DNA from: Acidimicrobiaceae bacterium
GTDB taxonomy: Bacteria > Actinomycetota > Acidimicrobiia > Acidimicrobiales > Palsa-688
DNA length: 35,776 nucleotides
Direction: 5' to 3'
Assembly (NCBI GenBank): GCA_003156595.1
Contig: PMHH01000083.1
Location: forward strand, 11,482-47,257
Below are positions 14,102-20,660 of this stretch, in pieces. The notes beneath the pieces were generated by a model. It was not told where the DNA came from. It did no database searches and saw only the letters and a list, made by a program, of their open reading frames with translations. The position numbers and the translations under genes were made by a program. The stretch's first letter is position 1. Every line of letters starts with the position of its first letter.

Positions 14102-14799
14102 TCGAGGGCGGGCAGAGCTGGCACCTGGAACGCCAACAGGGGCCGGCTCGCCGCCTCCACGGCCGTTCCGTCGCGCTCGCCGGAGTTGAGGCTGACGGCG
14201 CCCGCACCGTGCGGGTCTTGCAAGTCGACCGCCCGGCCCTGGTGCTCGGCAGCAGCCAGCCCGAGTCCGATGTGGACACCGTGGCCGCGGAGGCGGCGGG
14301 CGTCGATGTCGTGCGCCGGCGCAGCGGAGGTGCGGCGGTTCTCGTCGACCCGGCTGCGGTCGTCTGGGTGGACCTGATCGTGCCCGCCGGCGACCCGTTG
14401 TGGGAGGCCGACGTCGGGATGGCGGGGTGGTGGGTGGGTGACGCGTGGGCGGCGGCCTTGGATGGCGTTGGGGCGGGGCCAGCTCAGGTGTGGCGAGGCC
14501 CGATGCAGTCGAGCGCCTGGTCGGCGCGTGTCTGCTTCGCCGGCGTGGGGCCAGGAGAAGTCCTCATCGGGTCCAGGAAGGTGGTGGGCATCTCGCAGCG
14601 ACGCACCCGCGGGGCCGCGCTCTTCCAGACGGCCGCTCTCCTCACCTGGGATCCTGCCGCCCTGCTCGCCCTCTTGCACCTCGACGCCGGCGAGCGGGCG
14701 CAAGGCCTCGCCGACCTGGAGCGGGTGGCGGTTGGAGTCGGCACGCAGCGCGGCGAGGCACTGGTGGCCGCCTTGCTGGCTGCCTTGCCGCCCCTCTGA
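14098..14799 (+). CDS. Lipoate-protein ligase A-like protein
   Basis: The 233-aa protein has the biotin/lipoate ligase fold (BPL/LplA/LipB). Recognisable parts are VLGSSQPESDVD, the RRRSGGAAVLVDPAAVVWVDLIVP glycine-rich segment that binds the lipoyl moiety, and the lysine motif IGSRKVVGISQRRTRGAALFQTAAL. It lacks the LplA C-terminal accessory domain. This actinobacterial subgroup is annotated as ligase-like, and actual lipoate transfer is unproven. The track's 14020 start overlaps the HNH gene heavily. TTG 14098 gives a 4-base TTGA overlap and a sensible N-terminus (IEGGQSWHLERQ), but the start is uncertain. Confidence 0.85.
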   Translation: MIEGGQSWHLERQQGPARRLHGRSVALAGVEADGARTVRVLQVDRPALVLGSSQPESDVDTVAAEAAGVDVVRRRSGGAAVLVDPAAVVWVDLIVPAGDPLWEADVGMAGWWVGDAWAAALDGVGAGPAQVWRGPMQSSAWSARVCFAGVGPGEVLIGSRKVVGISQRRTRGAALFQTAALLTWDPAALLALLHLDAGERAQGLADLERVAVGVGTQRGEALVAALLAALPPL

Positions 14800-14863
14800 C
14801 TCCGGCCCAGAAGACACCTCCGAGCGCGCCGGACCGGGTACGCTAGAGCGACAGAGCGGCCGA

Positions 14864-14893
14864 TTGAGGTACAAAATCGACGAAAATTACAAT
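14864..14893 (+). promoter_or_regulatory. Promoter upstream of the Asp-box fragment and methyltransferase
   Basis: TTGAGG (14864-14869) and TACAAT (14888-14893) are 18 bases apart in a short AT-rich patch (ACAAAATCGACGAAAATTAC). It is one of the better promoters in the window and would transcribe the broken fragment and then the methyltransferase gene. Confidence 0.55.
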
Positions 14894-14910
14894 CCTCGGC
14901 GAAGCGGCCC

Positions 14911-15186
14911 GATGGCGGTACGGGATGGACGGCGCGGGCCGTCCCCAGTGGGGTGACTCACCTCACGGGGGTCTCGTGCCCGAGCACCTCGTCGGACTGC
15001 GTGGCGGTAGGCGAAGCGGGCTCGACCTCGGCGATAGATACCTCCACCAATGGTGGGAAAACCTGGACTGCTCTCACGGTCCCGGCCGGCGTCACCGACG
15101 TGGACTCGGTGTCCTGCGCGTCGGCCGGCTCCTGCCAGGCCGCCGGAGCGACTGCCAAGACTCTGGTGCTCCTCGGGGGGTCCTGA
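14911..15186 (+). pseudogene. C-terminal fragment of an Asp-box/beta-propeller repeat protein
   Basis: The frame contains two diverged repeats: DGGTGWTARAVPSGVTHLTGVSCPSTSSDCVAVG and NGGKTWTALTVPAGVTDVDSVSCASAGSCQAAG. These resemble long secreted actinobacterial proteins with many VSCPSTSxCVAVG units. STNGGKTW fits the Asp-box (SxDxGxTW) hairpin. The repeat homology begins well before the only start codon in the frame (GTG 14953, without ribosome site). No signal peptide or full propeller is present. I therefore read it as the truncated end of a lost gene. The frame is open back to the preceding gene's stop at 14799. A small expressed protein from 14953 cannot be ruled out. Confidence 0.6.
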
Positions 15187-15205
15187 CCTAGCTGCGAGGC
15201 CCCCA

Positions 15206-15916
15206 ATGGACGAGGAGGTGGATTGGGACCGCGAAGCGGACAACTGGGTCCGGTGGGCGCGCACCGCCGGCCATGACGCCTACTGGCAGTATCGAGGTGC
15301 TTTCTTCGAGGTCATCGTGCCCGCTCCGGGTCGGCGCACCGTGGAAGTGGGATGTGGCGAGGGTCGAGTGGCCCGAGACTTGCAGGAGCGGGGTCACTTG
15401 GTGGTAGCCGTCGACCGATCCCTGAAGCTTCTGGGCTACGCGAAGGCAGCCGATCGGGAAGGCACCTACGTGCAAGCGAACGGTTCTCGGTTGCCGATGT
15501 CGGATGCAAGCTGCGACTTGGTAGTGGCGTACAACACGCTCATGGACGTTGCCGATCTGCCCGGCACCGTGGCTGAGGTCGCTCGGATTCTGGAGCCGCG
15601 TGGGCGATTCTGCGTGTGTGTCACCCATCCTCTCAACGACGCCGGCAAGTTCGTCGGGACCGAACCAGGGGCGGTATTCGAGATCGCCGGGTCGTATTTT
15701 GGACGTCGGCGTTTTGAGGGGACCTTTGAACGCGATGGCCTCAGCATGACGTTTCGGGGCTGGAGTTCCCCGCTGGAGGAATATGTGGTTGCTTTCGAGC
15801 GGGCGGGCCTGCTGGTCGAAATGATCCGCGAGCCGGTGCCGGTGGCCACGACAGGTCGTTACACCGCATGGCATCGGATCCCGATGTTCCTCCACGCGCG
15901 GTTGATCAAGCCCTAA
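15206..15916 (+). CDS. Class I SAM-dependent methyltransferase
   Basis: The 236-aa protein has the Rossmann SAM-binding motif I VEVGCGEGRVARDLQERG, the acidic end of strand 2 (VVAVDRSLKLLGYAK), DASCDLVVAYNTLMDVADL (motif II/post-II) and ARILEPRGRFCVCVTHPL. This is the Methyltransf_11 arrangement. The C-terminal half (SYFGRRRFEGTFERDGLSMTFRGWSSPLEEYVVAFERAGLLVE) is typical of small-molecule methyltransferases, but no substrate can be named. ATG 15206 is preferred; the track's 15050 start would overlap the Asp-box fragment. A strong hairpin lies 77 bases after the stop. Confidence 0.88.
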   Translation: MDEEVDWDREADNWVRWARTAGHDAYWQYRGAFFEVIVPAPGRRTVEVGCGEGRVARDLQERGHLVVAVDRSLKLLGYAKAADREGTYVQANGSRLPMSDASCDLVVAYNTLMDVADLPGTVAEVARILEPRGRFCVCVTHPLNDAGKFVGTEPGAVFEIAGSYFGRRRFEGTFERDGLSMTFRGWSSPLEEYVVAFERAGLLVEMIREPVPVATTGRYTAWHRIPMFLHARLIKP

Positions 15917-15992
15917 CGGCTCGCCGTTCTCGGCGTCTTCCTCTGTCCCCGGCGCCGAGGCTCGAGTGGATGGAGGGATGGCGGCGGCGAGA

Positions 15993-16026
15993 GGGCGGGT
16001 CCGTTGGATTTATCCCGGACCCGCCC
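15993..16026 (+). terminator. Strong intergenic hairpin upstream of mraZ
   Basis: GGGCGGGTCCG (15993-16003) pairs perfectly with CGGACCCGCCC (16016-16026). The loop contains a further GGAT/ATCC pairing. It separates the methyltransferase from the dcw cluster and is the strongest stem in the window. No T-run follows, as is common for terminators in high-GC actinobacteria. Confidence 0.6.
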
Positions 16027-16118
16027 TGTCGGCCGCCGGCAGCCCGATCGCAGCCCGATCGCGGGCCCACCGCCAGCCCGCTCGCGACCCTGCATACCGC
16101 CTGTAGGGGGTACGGTGG

Positions 16119-16147
16119 TTGACAGTGGAGGAGAAGAACCATATAGT
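16119..16147 (+). promoter_or_regulatory. mraZ (dcw) promoter
   Basis: A perfect TTGACA (16119-16124), a 17-base spacer and TATAGT (16142-16147) make this the best sigma-70-type promoter in the window. Transcription should start near 16154 and feed mraZ and the downstream division genes. Confidence 0.85.
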
Positions 16148-16174
16148 GGTGCCAAGTGGTGCGAAGGGGAGGGG
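16145..16174 (+). promoter_or_regulatory. Candidate MraZ box (10-bp-period repeats)
   Basis: AGTGGTGCCA, AGTGGTGCGA and AGGGGAGGGG follow one another at an exact 10-bp period, starting inside the -10. Known MraZ operators are tandem G-rich repeats of this period (TGGGN with 5-base spacers in E. coli, AAAGTG-type in Mollicutes). The site would let MraZ repress its own promoter. The third repeat is weaker. Confidence 0.65.
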
Positions 16175-16204
16175 CCCTGGCGCCACAGAGGAGCGGAGTG
16201 ACCT

Positions 16205-16684
16205 GTGGTGATGCGGTTCGTCGGGAGGTACGAGCACTCCCTGGACGCCAAGGGGAGGATCATCCTGCCCGCGCGCTACCGCACCAGCTTCGACACCGTT
16301 GCCTACATCTCCAAGTACACCGAGCGCTGCCTGGCGTTATGGCCACCCGAGGCGTTCGAACAGAAGCTCGACGAGATGGAGGCCATCTTCGACCGCACCG
16401 CTTCGGACCGGTCGATGGTCCGGGCGTTCGCGTCCGGGTCGACCGATGTGGAGCTGGACCGTCAGGGCCGGGTGGCCATCCCGAGCTACCTGCGCGAGTA
16501 CGCCCATCTCGAGTCCGCAGTGCTGATCCACGGGGCCATCAACCATATCGAGCTGTGGGATCCCGAGGAGTGGAACATCAGCGGAGTTCCGGGCGACGCC
16601 GAGCTGGCCGATCCGGCTTCTTCCCTGCCGCGCCTGTCGTCCGATGCGCCCCGCCCCGACCAACCCAGCCCATCAGGAGAGTGA
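16205..16684 (+). CDS. mraZ: Transcriptional regulator MraZ
   Basis: MraZ is a DNA-binding ring-forming protein of the SpoVT/AbrB fold and is the usual first gene of the dcw cluster. It represses its own operon in E. coli. Both swapped-hairpin domains are visible: residues 4-50 (FVGRYEHSLDAKGRIILPARYRTSF) and about 75-120 (GSTDVELDRQGRVAIPSYLREYAHL), each with the DxxGRxxxP core. A Pro/Ser-rich tail brings it to 159 aa, slightly above the usual 140-150. GTG 16205 is chosen for GGAG six bases upstream; GTG 16208 and ATG 16211 follow directly. A candidate MraZ box lies 31-60 bases upstream. Confidence 0.96.
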   Translation: MVMRFVGRYEHSLDAKGRIILPARYRTSFDTVAYISKYTERCLALWPPEAFEQKLDEMEAIFDRTASDRSMVRAFASGSTDVELDRQGRVAIPSYLREYAHLESAVLIHGAINHIELWDPEEWNISGVPGDAELADPASSLPRLSSDAPRPDQPSPSGE

Positions 16685-16869
16685 CCGCAAAATTTGTTTC
16701 GCCTCTTGTCTCGTCCGACTCAATTCGGCTCATGCGCAGCCCTTCGACTGGCAGGGTGGAAGTCCCCTTCTCCGCCCGCTTCCACTCGGCACGATCGGGG
16801 AGAAATCCCGACGGCAGGCTGGTCGAGGGGCTGCGGATCGTCCGGATTGGATCGCGGTTACTTCCGGTC
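16685..16869 (+). promoter_or_regulatory. Structured leader upstream of rsmH
   Basis: This 185-base gap is the largest in the early dcw cluster. It contains inverted repeats GTGGAAG/CTTCCAC (16756-16762 with 16779-16785), TCGGG/CCCGA (16795-16799 with 16807-16811) and CCGA/TCGG near 16714-16727. The 'mraW RNA motif' is a described actinobacterial leader RNA found upstream of mraW (rsmH) operons, so the position fits. I cannot confirm a match to its covariance model. A hypothetical extra protein is unlikely, since the open frames here look unlike any domain. Confidence 0.45.
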
Positions 16870-17871
16870 GTGACTGAGGTCGCCCCGACACCCCCGTTCG
16901 ACCATCGCCCCGTCATGGTGGACGAGGTGGTGGCCCTCCTGGCCCCCAGCCCGCCCGGGGTCCTGCTCGACGCCACTCTCGGGGGCGCCGGGCACGCCCG
17001 AGCTCTGCTTGACGTGGCTCCACACCTGAGTGTGGTGGGCCTCGACCAGGACCCGGCCGCGGTGGCCGCGGCCCGGAACGCCCTGGCCTCCTACGGGTCC
17101 CGGGCCCGGGTCTTGCACTCGCGCTTCGATCGCCTCCTCGACGTGCTCGGAGAGTTCCGAGTCGAGGGCTTATCGGCCGTGCTGTTCGACCTCGGGGTGA
17201 GCTCACCTCAGCTCGATCGGGCCGACCGTGGTTTCAGCTACCGCCAAGAAGGACAACTTGATATGCGGATGGACACGACCCGTCGCCTGTCTGCCGCTGA
17301 GGTTGTCAACGAGTGGCCCGAGCGCACCTTGGTCCAGTTGTTCTCCGACAACGGCGAGCCTCGTTTTGCTCGACGGATCGCCAGGTCCGTCGTAGCCGCC
17401 CGCCCGTTGCTGAGTACCGCTGAGTTGGCCGCGGTCGTGCGGGACGCCATCCCGGCCGCCGCTCGCCGGACCGGGGGCCATCCGGCCCGGCGGGTCTTCC
17501 AGGCGATCCGCATAGCCGTCAACGAGGAACTCGAGATCTTGCCCGACGCCTTCGATGCCGCCATCGGCGCCCTGGTCCCCGGCGGCCGGTGCGTCATCAT
17601 CTCTTACCACTCGGGCGAGGACCGCATCGCCAAGGATCGGCTCCGACACGCGGCCACGGGCGGTTGCCAGTGCCCGCCGGGGTTGCCGTGCGGGTGCGGA
17701 GCCACACCGATCGTTCGCCTACTTGTCCGTGGCGCTCTGCGCCCCTCCCCAGCGGAGGTCGCTACCAACCGGCGGGCCGAAAGCGCCCGCTTGCGTGCTG
17801 CGGAGCGTCTTCCTGCCCCCGCACCCCCGGTCGCTCCTACCGGCGATCCACTGTCAGGGTCCCAGCCATGA
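16870..17871 (+). CDS. rsmH: 16S rRNA (cytosine(1402)-N4)-methyltransferase RsmH
   Basis: RsmH (MraW) methylates N4 of C1402 in the ribosomal decoding centre. The 333-aa protein shows FDHRPVMVDEVVALL, the SAM motif LLDATLGGAGHARALL, LDQDPAAVAAARN, LFDLGVSSPQLDRADRGFSYRQEGQLDMRMD, the helical insert, and VIISYHSGEDRIAKDRLRHA. The usual YHSLEDR reads YHSGEDR. The track ORF from 16156 runs through mraZ in another frame and is an artefact. GTG 16870 is the nearest start to the conserved N-terminus; no clear ribosome site is visible. The stop overlaps the ftsL start (ATGA). Confidence 0.95.
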   Translation: MTEVAPTPPFDHRPVMVDEVVALLAPSPPGVLLDATLGGAGHARALLDVAPHLSVVGLDQDPAAVAAARNALASYGSRARVLHSRFDRLLDVLGEFRVEGLSAVLFDLGVSSPQLDRADRGFSYRQEGQLDMRMDTTRRLSAAEVVNEWPERTLVQLFSDNGEPRFARRIARSVVAARPLLSTAELAAVVRDAIPAAARRTGGHPARRVFQAIRIAVNEELEILPDAFDAAIGALVPGGRCVIISYHSGEDRIAKDRLRHAATGGCQCPPGLPCGCGATPIVRLLVRGALRPSPAEVATNRRAESARLRAAERLPAPAPPVAPTGDPLSGSQP

Positions 17872-18503
17872 ACCAGCCTGCTGCCGCCCAAACCGAAGCT
17901 CGCCCGGCGCGCCCTTCCCCTCCGACCACAGGGGTTCCGGCCCGGTCCCGCCCTTCCGCGGCACGGGCTGCAGCCGCGGCCCGCTTGGTTGGAGCCGCCG
18001 GCGCCACAGCTCCCGTGGGCGCGTGGGTGGCTCCCCTGGCACCAGAGGAGCCCGGCGAACCCGCCCGCCATCTTCGAGTTGTCCCGACCCCGAACAGGAG
18101 CCCTGCCCAGCGGCGGCGCCGGGCCCGGGCCATGCTGCTGGCGGTGGCCGGGGTTACCGCCATGGTGGCCTTCGGCCTCGTATACCTCCATGTCGTCCTG
18201 GCCCAGCGCCAGTTTGCCCTTGATCGTCTCACGGCCCAGGTGCAAGCCGAGAGCACCACTTATCAGGACCTGCGACTGCAGGTGGCGCAGCTCAGGTCCC
18301 CTGCGCACATCATCTCCACCGCGGAGGGGCGGCTCGGCATGATCCAACCCGCGTCCGTCACCTACCTGACCCCGACCACCACGATCACCGGCGCCCGAAG
18401 CGCCGCGATCGGTTCCTCGGCCACCTCCGGCTCCTCTGCCCAGGCTCCGGCTGGCGACGCCGACTGGCCGCAGATCAAATCGCAGCTGGCAGGAAGCCCA
18501 TGA
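17868..18503 (+). CDS. ftsL: Cell division protein FtsL (septum formation initiator-like)
   Basis: The 211-aa bitopic membrane protein fits FtsL by position and architecture. It has a long Ala/Pro/Arg-rich cytoplasmic N-terminus (about 85 residues), one membrane segment (MLLAVAGVTAMVAFGLVYLHVVLA) and a short extracytoplasmic coiled coil (QRQFALDRLTAQVQAESTTYQDLRLQVAQL). The motif SPAHIISTAEGRLGMIQPASVTYL follows and then a low-complexity tail. FtsL partners FtsQ and DivIC/FtsB and activates FtsWI. Sequence is weakly conserved in this family, so the name rests largely on context. Both ends overlap neighbours by ATGA. The N-terminal extension is typical of actinobacteria. Confidence 0.88.
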   Translation: MNQPAAAQTEARPARPSPPTTGVPARSRPSAARAAAAARLVGAAGATAPVGAWVAPLAPEEPGEPARHLRVVPTPNRSPAQRRRRARAMLLAVAGVTAMVAFGLVYLHVVLAQRQFALDRLTAQVQAESTTYQDLRLQVAQLRSPAHIISTAEGRLGMIQPASVTYLTPTTTITGARSAAIGSSATSGSSAQAPAGDADWPQIKSQLAGSP

Positions 18504-20653
18504 ACCGACGGCCCCCCGAACGGGGCCGTCTCCACATCCGCGGCGCCCGTCAGCCGACTGCCGCGGCGCGCCCGCTCGACGCACCGCGGCGGCGCAGACC
18601 GGCCCCGGGCCCCGCCGCCGGGTCGAAGGCCACTAAAGGGCGCGGTCGGGCCTCGGCGGGTCACGCGGTCCGTCCCACGGGTGGCGGACGCGCCCTCCGG
18701 CCCGGGCGCCCGGGTCTCAACGTCATGGGCCGCCGGCGGGCCTTCGCCCTGTTGCTCTTGATCGCCGGGGCGTTCATGGCCATCGGCGCCAAGCTGGTGG
18801 TGATCCAGGGAGTCGACTCCGCCCATTATCTGGCCGCGGGAGGATCGGAATGGGAGCAGACCATCAGCCTGCCGGGCCAGCGGGGGGGCATCCTTGATCG
18901 CAACGGCGACGAGTTGGCGATCTCTATACCGCAGTCGACCATCTACGCCGATCCGCACCAGGTCAACGATCCCCTCACGGAAGCCGCGGCTCTCGCTCCC
19001 ATCCTCTCTATTCCAGCCCCGACATTGGACGACATGCTCACCGAGGACAGCGGATTCGTCTACCTGGCCCATACCGTCGCGGACGCCACCGCGGCCCGGG
19101 TGGCCAAGCTGGACCTGGCCGGCATCTACAGCCTCCAAGAACCGAAGCGCTTCTATCCGGCGGGGCAGCTGGCGCAGCCCCTCCTCGGTGCCGTGGGGAC
19201 CGACGGAAGTGGCCTCGGAGGCCTCGAGTACCAGTACAACTCTCTGCTGGCCGGGCAGGCGGGCAAGTCCGTCGAACAGATCGACCCGGATGGGCACCAG
19301 ATCCCCGACGGCAACCAGGACTACGTGGCACCTGTCGCCGGCCAGGACCTCGTTCTCAGCCTGGACGAGCCTTTGCAGTACGAGGCCGAACAGGCCCTGG
19401 CTCAGGCCATCGTGGCGGCCGGCGCCAAGGACGGCGTCGCCCTGCTCATGGACTCCAAGACGGGCGAGATCCTGGCGGACGCCCAGCTCACCATGCCTAC
19501 AGCCGGCAACACGGAGCCACCGGCGGTGCCGGTCAGCATCGCCGGTTCGTCGGGCGGGCCGCAGGCGCAACCCGTCGAAGCTCCTTCCGCGAGCGCGTTC
19601 ACCGACGTGTACGAGCCGGGCTCCGTCAACAAGCTCATCACCATCTCGGCCGCCCTTCAGACCGGAGTGATCGTGCCCTCCGATGTGTTCACCATCCCCA
19701 ACAGCTATCAGGTCGCCGGCACCACCTTCCACGACGCCGAGTACCACCCCACCGAGCACTGGACGGTCACCGACATCCTGGCCAACTCGTCCAACATCGG
19801 CACCATCCAGATCTCCCAACGCCTGGGCAAAGCCAACCTGCTGCAGTACATCCACGACTACGGACTCGGGTCAGTGAGTGACGTCGACTTTCCGGGCGAA
19901 TCCGCCGGCCTCCTACCGACCTACTGGTCGGGGACCTCCATCGCCGATGTGGCCATTGGCCAGGGCATCGCGGTCACCGCCATCCAGATGCTCTCGGCCT
20001 ACAACACCATCGCCAACGGCGGCATCTATGTGCCGCCCAAGCTGGTCGACGGCACCATCGACGCCAAGGGCCAATACCATGCCATCCCCGCAGCTCCCAC
20101 GCACCGGGTGGTATCGACCACGGTGGCCAAAGAGATGACCACCATGCTCGAACAGGTGGTTCAGGTCGGGACGGGCACGGCTGCCAATCTGGACCCCTAC
20201 ACCGTGGCGGGCAAGACGGGCACGGCGTTGGTGCCGTCCGCGACCGGCGGCTATGAGGCCGGGCACTACGTAGCCAGCTTCGCCGGGTTCGTGCCCGCGG
20301 AAGACCCCCAGATCACGGGGATGGTGGTGATCGACAACACTCCTGACTACGGCGCGGCGGCGTCCGCGCCTACCTTCGCGACGATCGCCCGCGACGCCCT
20401 GACCGCGTTCAACATCCCACCCCTGCCGAAGCAACCGCCCGCGGCGGGGGTGCCGCTCGCGACCGCTCAGTCGGCCACCGGCGCGGGCGAGATCGCCGGG
20501 ACCCCGCTACCCGGACTGGCCACCCCTCCAACCGTCGCCCCGCTGACCACCAGCCCCGCGGGCCAGGCTCCGTCGGCTCCTCCCTCGACGGCGGCCACAC
20601 CTCCCACAACCGTTCCGGCAGTACGGTCCCGATCCAGCCCACCGGCCGGCTGA
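18500..20653 (+). CDS. ftsI: Septal class B penicillin-binding protein FtsI (PBP3)
   Basis: This transpeptidase cross-links septal peptidoglycan with FtsW. The 717-aa protein has a 75-residue basic cytoplasmic tail, a membrane anchor (RRRAFALLLLIAGAFMAIGAKLVVI, about 78-102), and the dimerisation domain beginning RGGILDRNGDELAIS. The catalytic domain has Ser375 in EPGSVNKLI, SSN at 430-432 and KTG at 572 in VAGKTGTALV. It has no PASTA domain, only a Pro/Thr/Ala-rich C-terminal tail of about 80 residues. The serine motif reads SVNK, which satisfies SxxK. It overlaps ftsL by ATGA and is followed after 7 bp by murE. Confidence 0.96.
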   Translation: MNRRPPERGRLHIRGARQPTAAARPLDAPRRRRPAPGPAAGSKATKGRGRASAGHAVRPTGGGRALRPGRPGLNVMGRRRAFALLLLIAGAFMAIGAKLVVIQGVDSAHYLAAGGSEWEQTISLPGQRGGILDRNGDELAISIPQSTIYADPHQVNDPLTEAAALAPILSIPAPTLDDMLTEDSGFVYLAHTVADATAARVAKLDLAGIYSLQEPKRFYPAGQLAQPLLGAVGTDGSGLGGLEYQYNSLLAGQAGKSVEQIDPDGHQIPDGNQDYVAPVAGQDLVLSLDEPLQYEAEQALAQAIVAAGAKDGVALLMDSKTGEILADAQLTMPTAGNTEPPAVPVSIAGSSGGPQAQPVEAPSASAFTDVYEPGSVNKLITISAALQTGVIVPSDVFTIPNSYQVAGTTFHDAEYHPTEHWTVTDILANSSNIGTIQISQRLGKANLLQYIHDYGLGSVSDVDFPGESAGLLPTYWSGTSIADVAIGQGIAVTAIQMLSAYNTIANGGIYVPPKLVDGTIDAKGQYHAIPAAPTHRVVSTTVAKEMTTMLEQVVQVGTGTAANLDPYTVAGKTGTALVPSATGGYEAGHYVASFAGFVPAEDPQITGMVVIDNTPDYGAAASAPTFATIARDALTAFNIPPLPKQPPAAGVPLATAQSATGAGEIAGTPLPGLATPPTVAPLTTSPAGQAPSAPPSTAATPPTTVPAVRSRSSPPAG

Positions 20654-20660
20654 GGTCGAG

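Noticed and set aside
16156-16869. N-terminal extension of the rsmH ORF (571 aa in the track)
   Set aside because: It runs out of frame through mraZ and the leader; RsmH homologues begin near FDHRPVMVDEV.
18500-20653. PASTA domains in FtsI
   Set aside because: The C-terminal tail is only a Pro/Thr/Ala-rich low-complexity stretch with no PASTA pattern.
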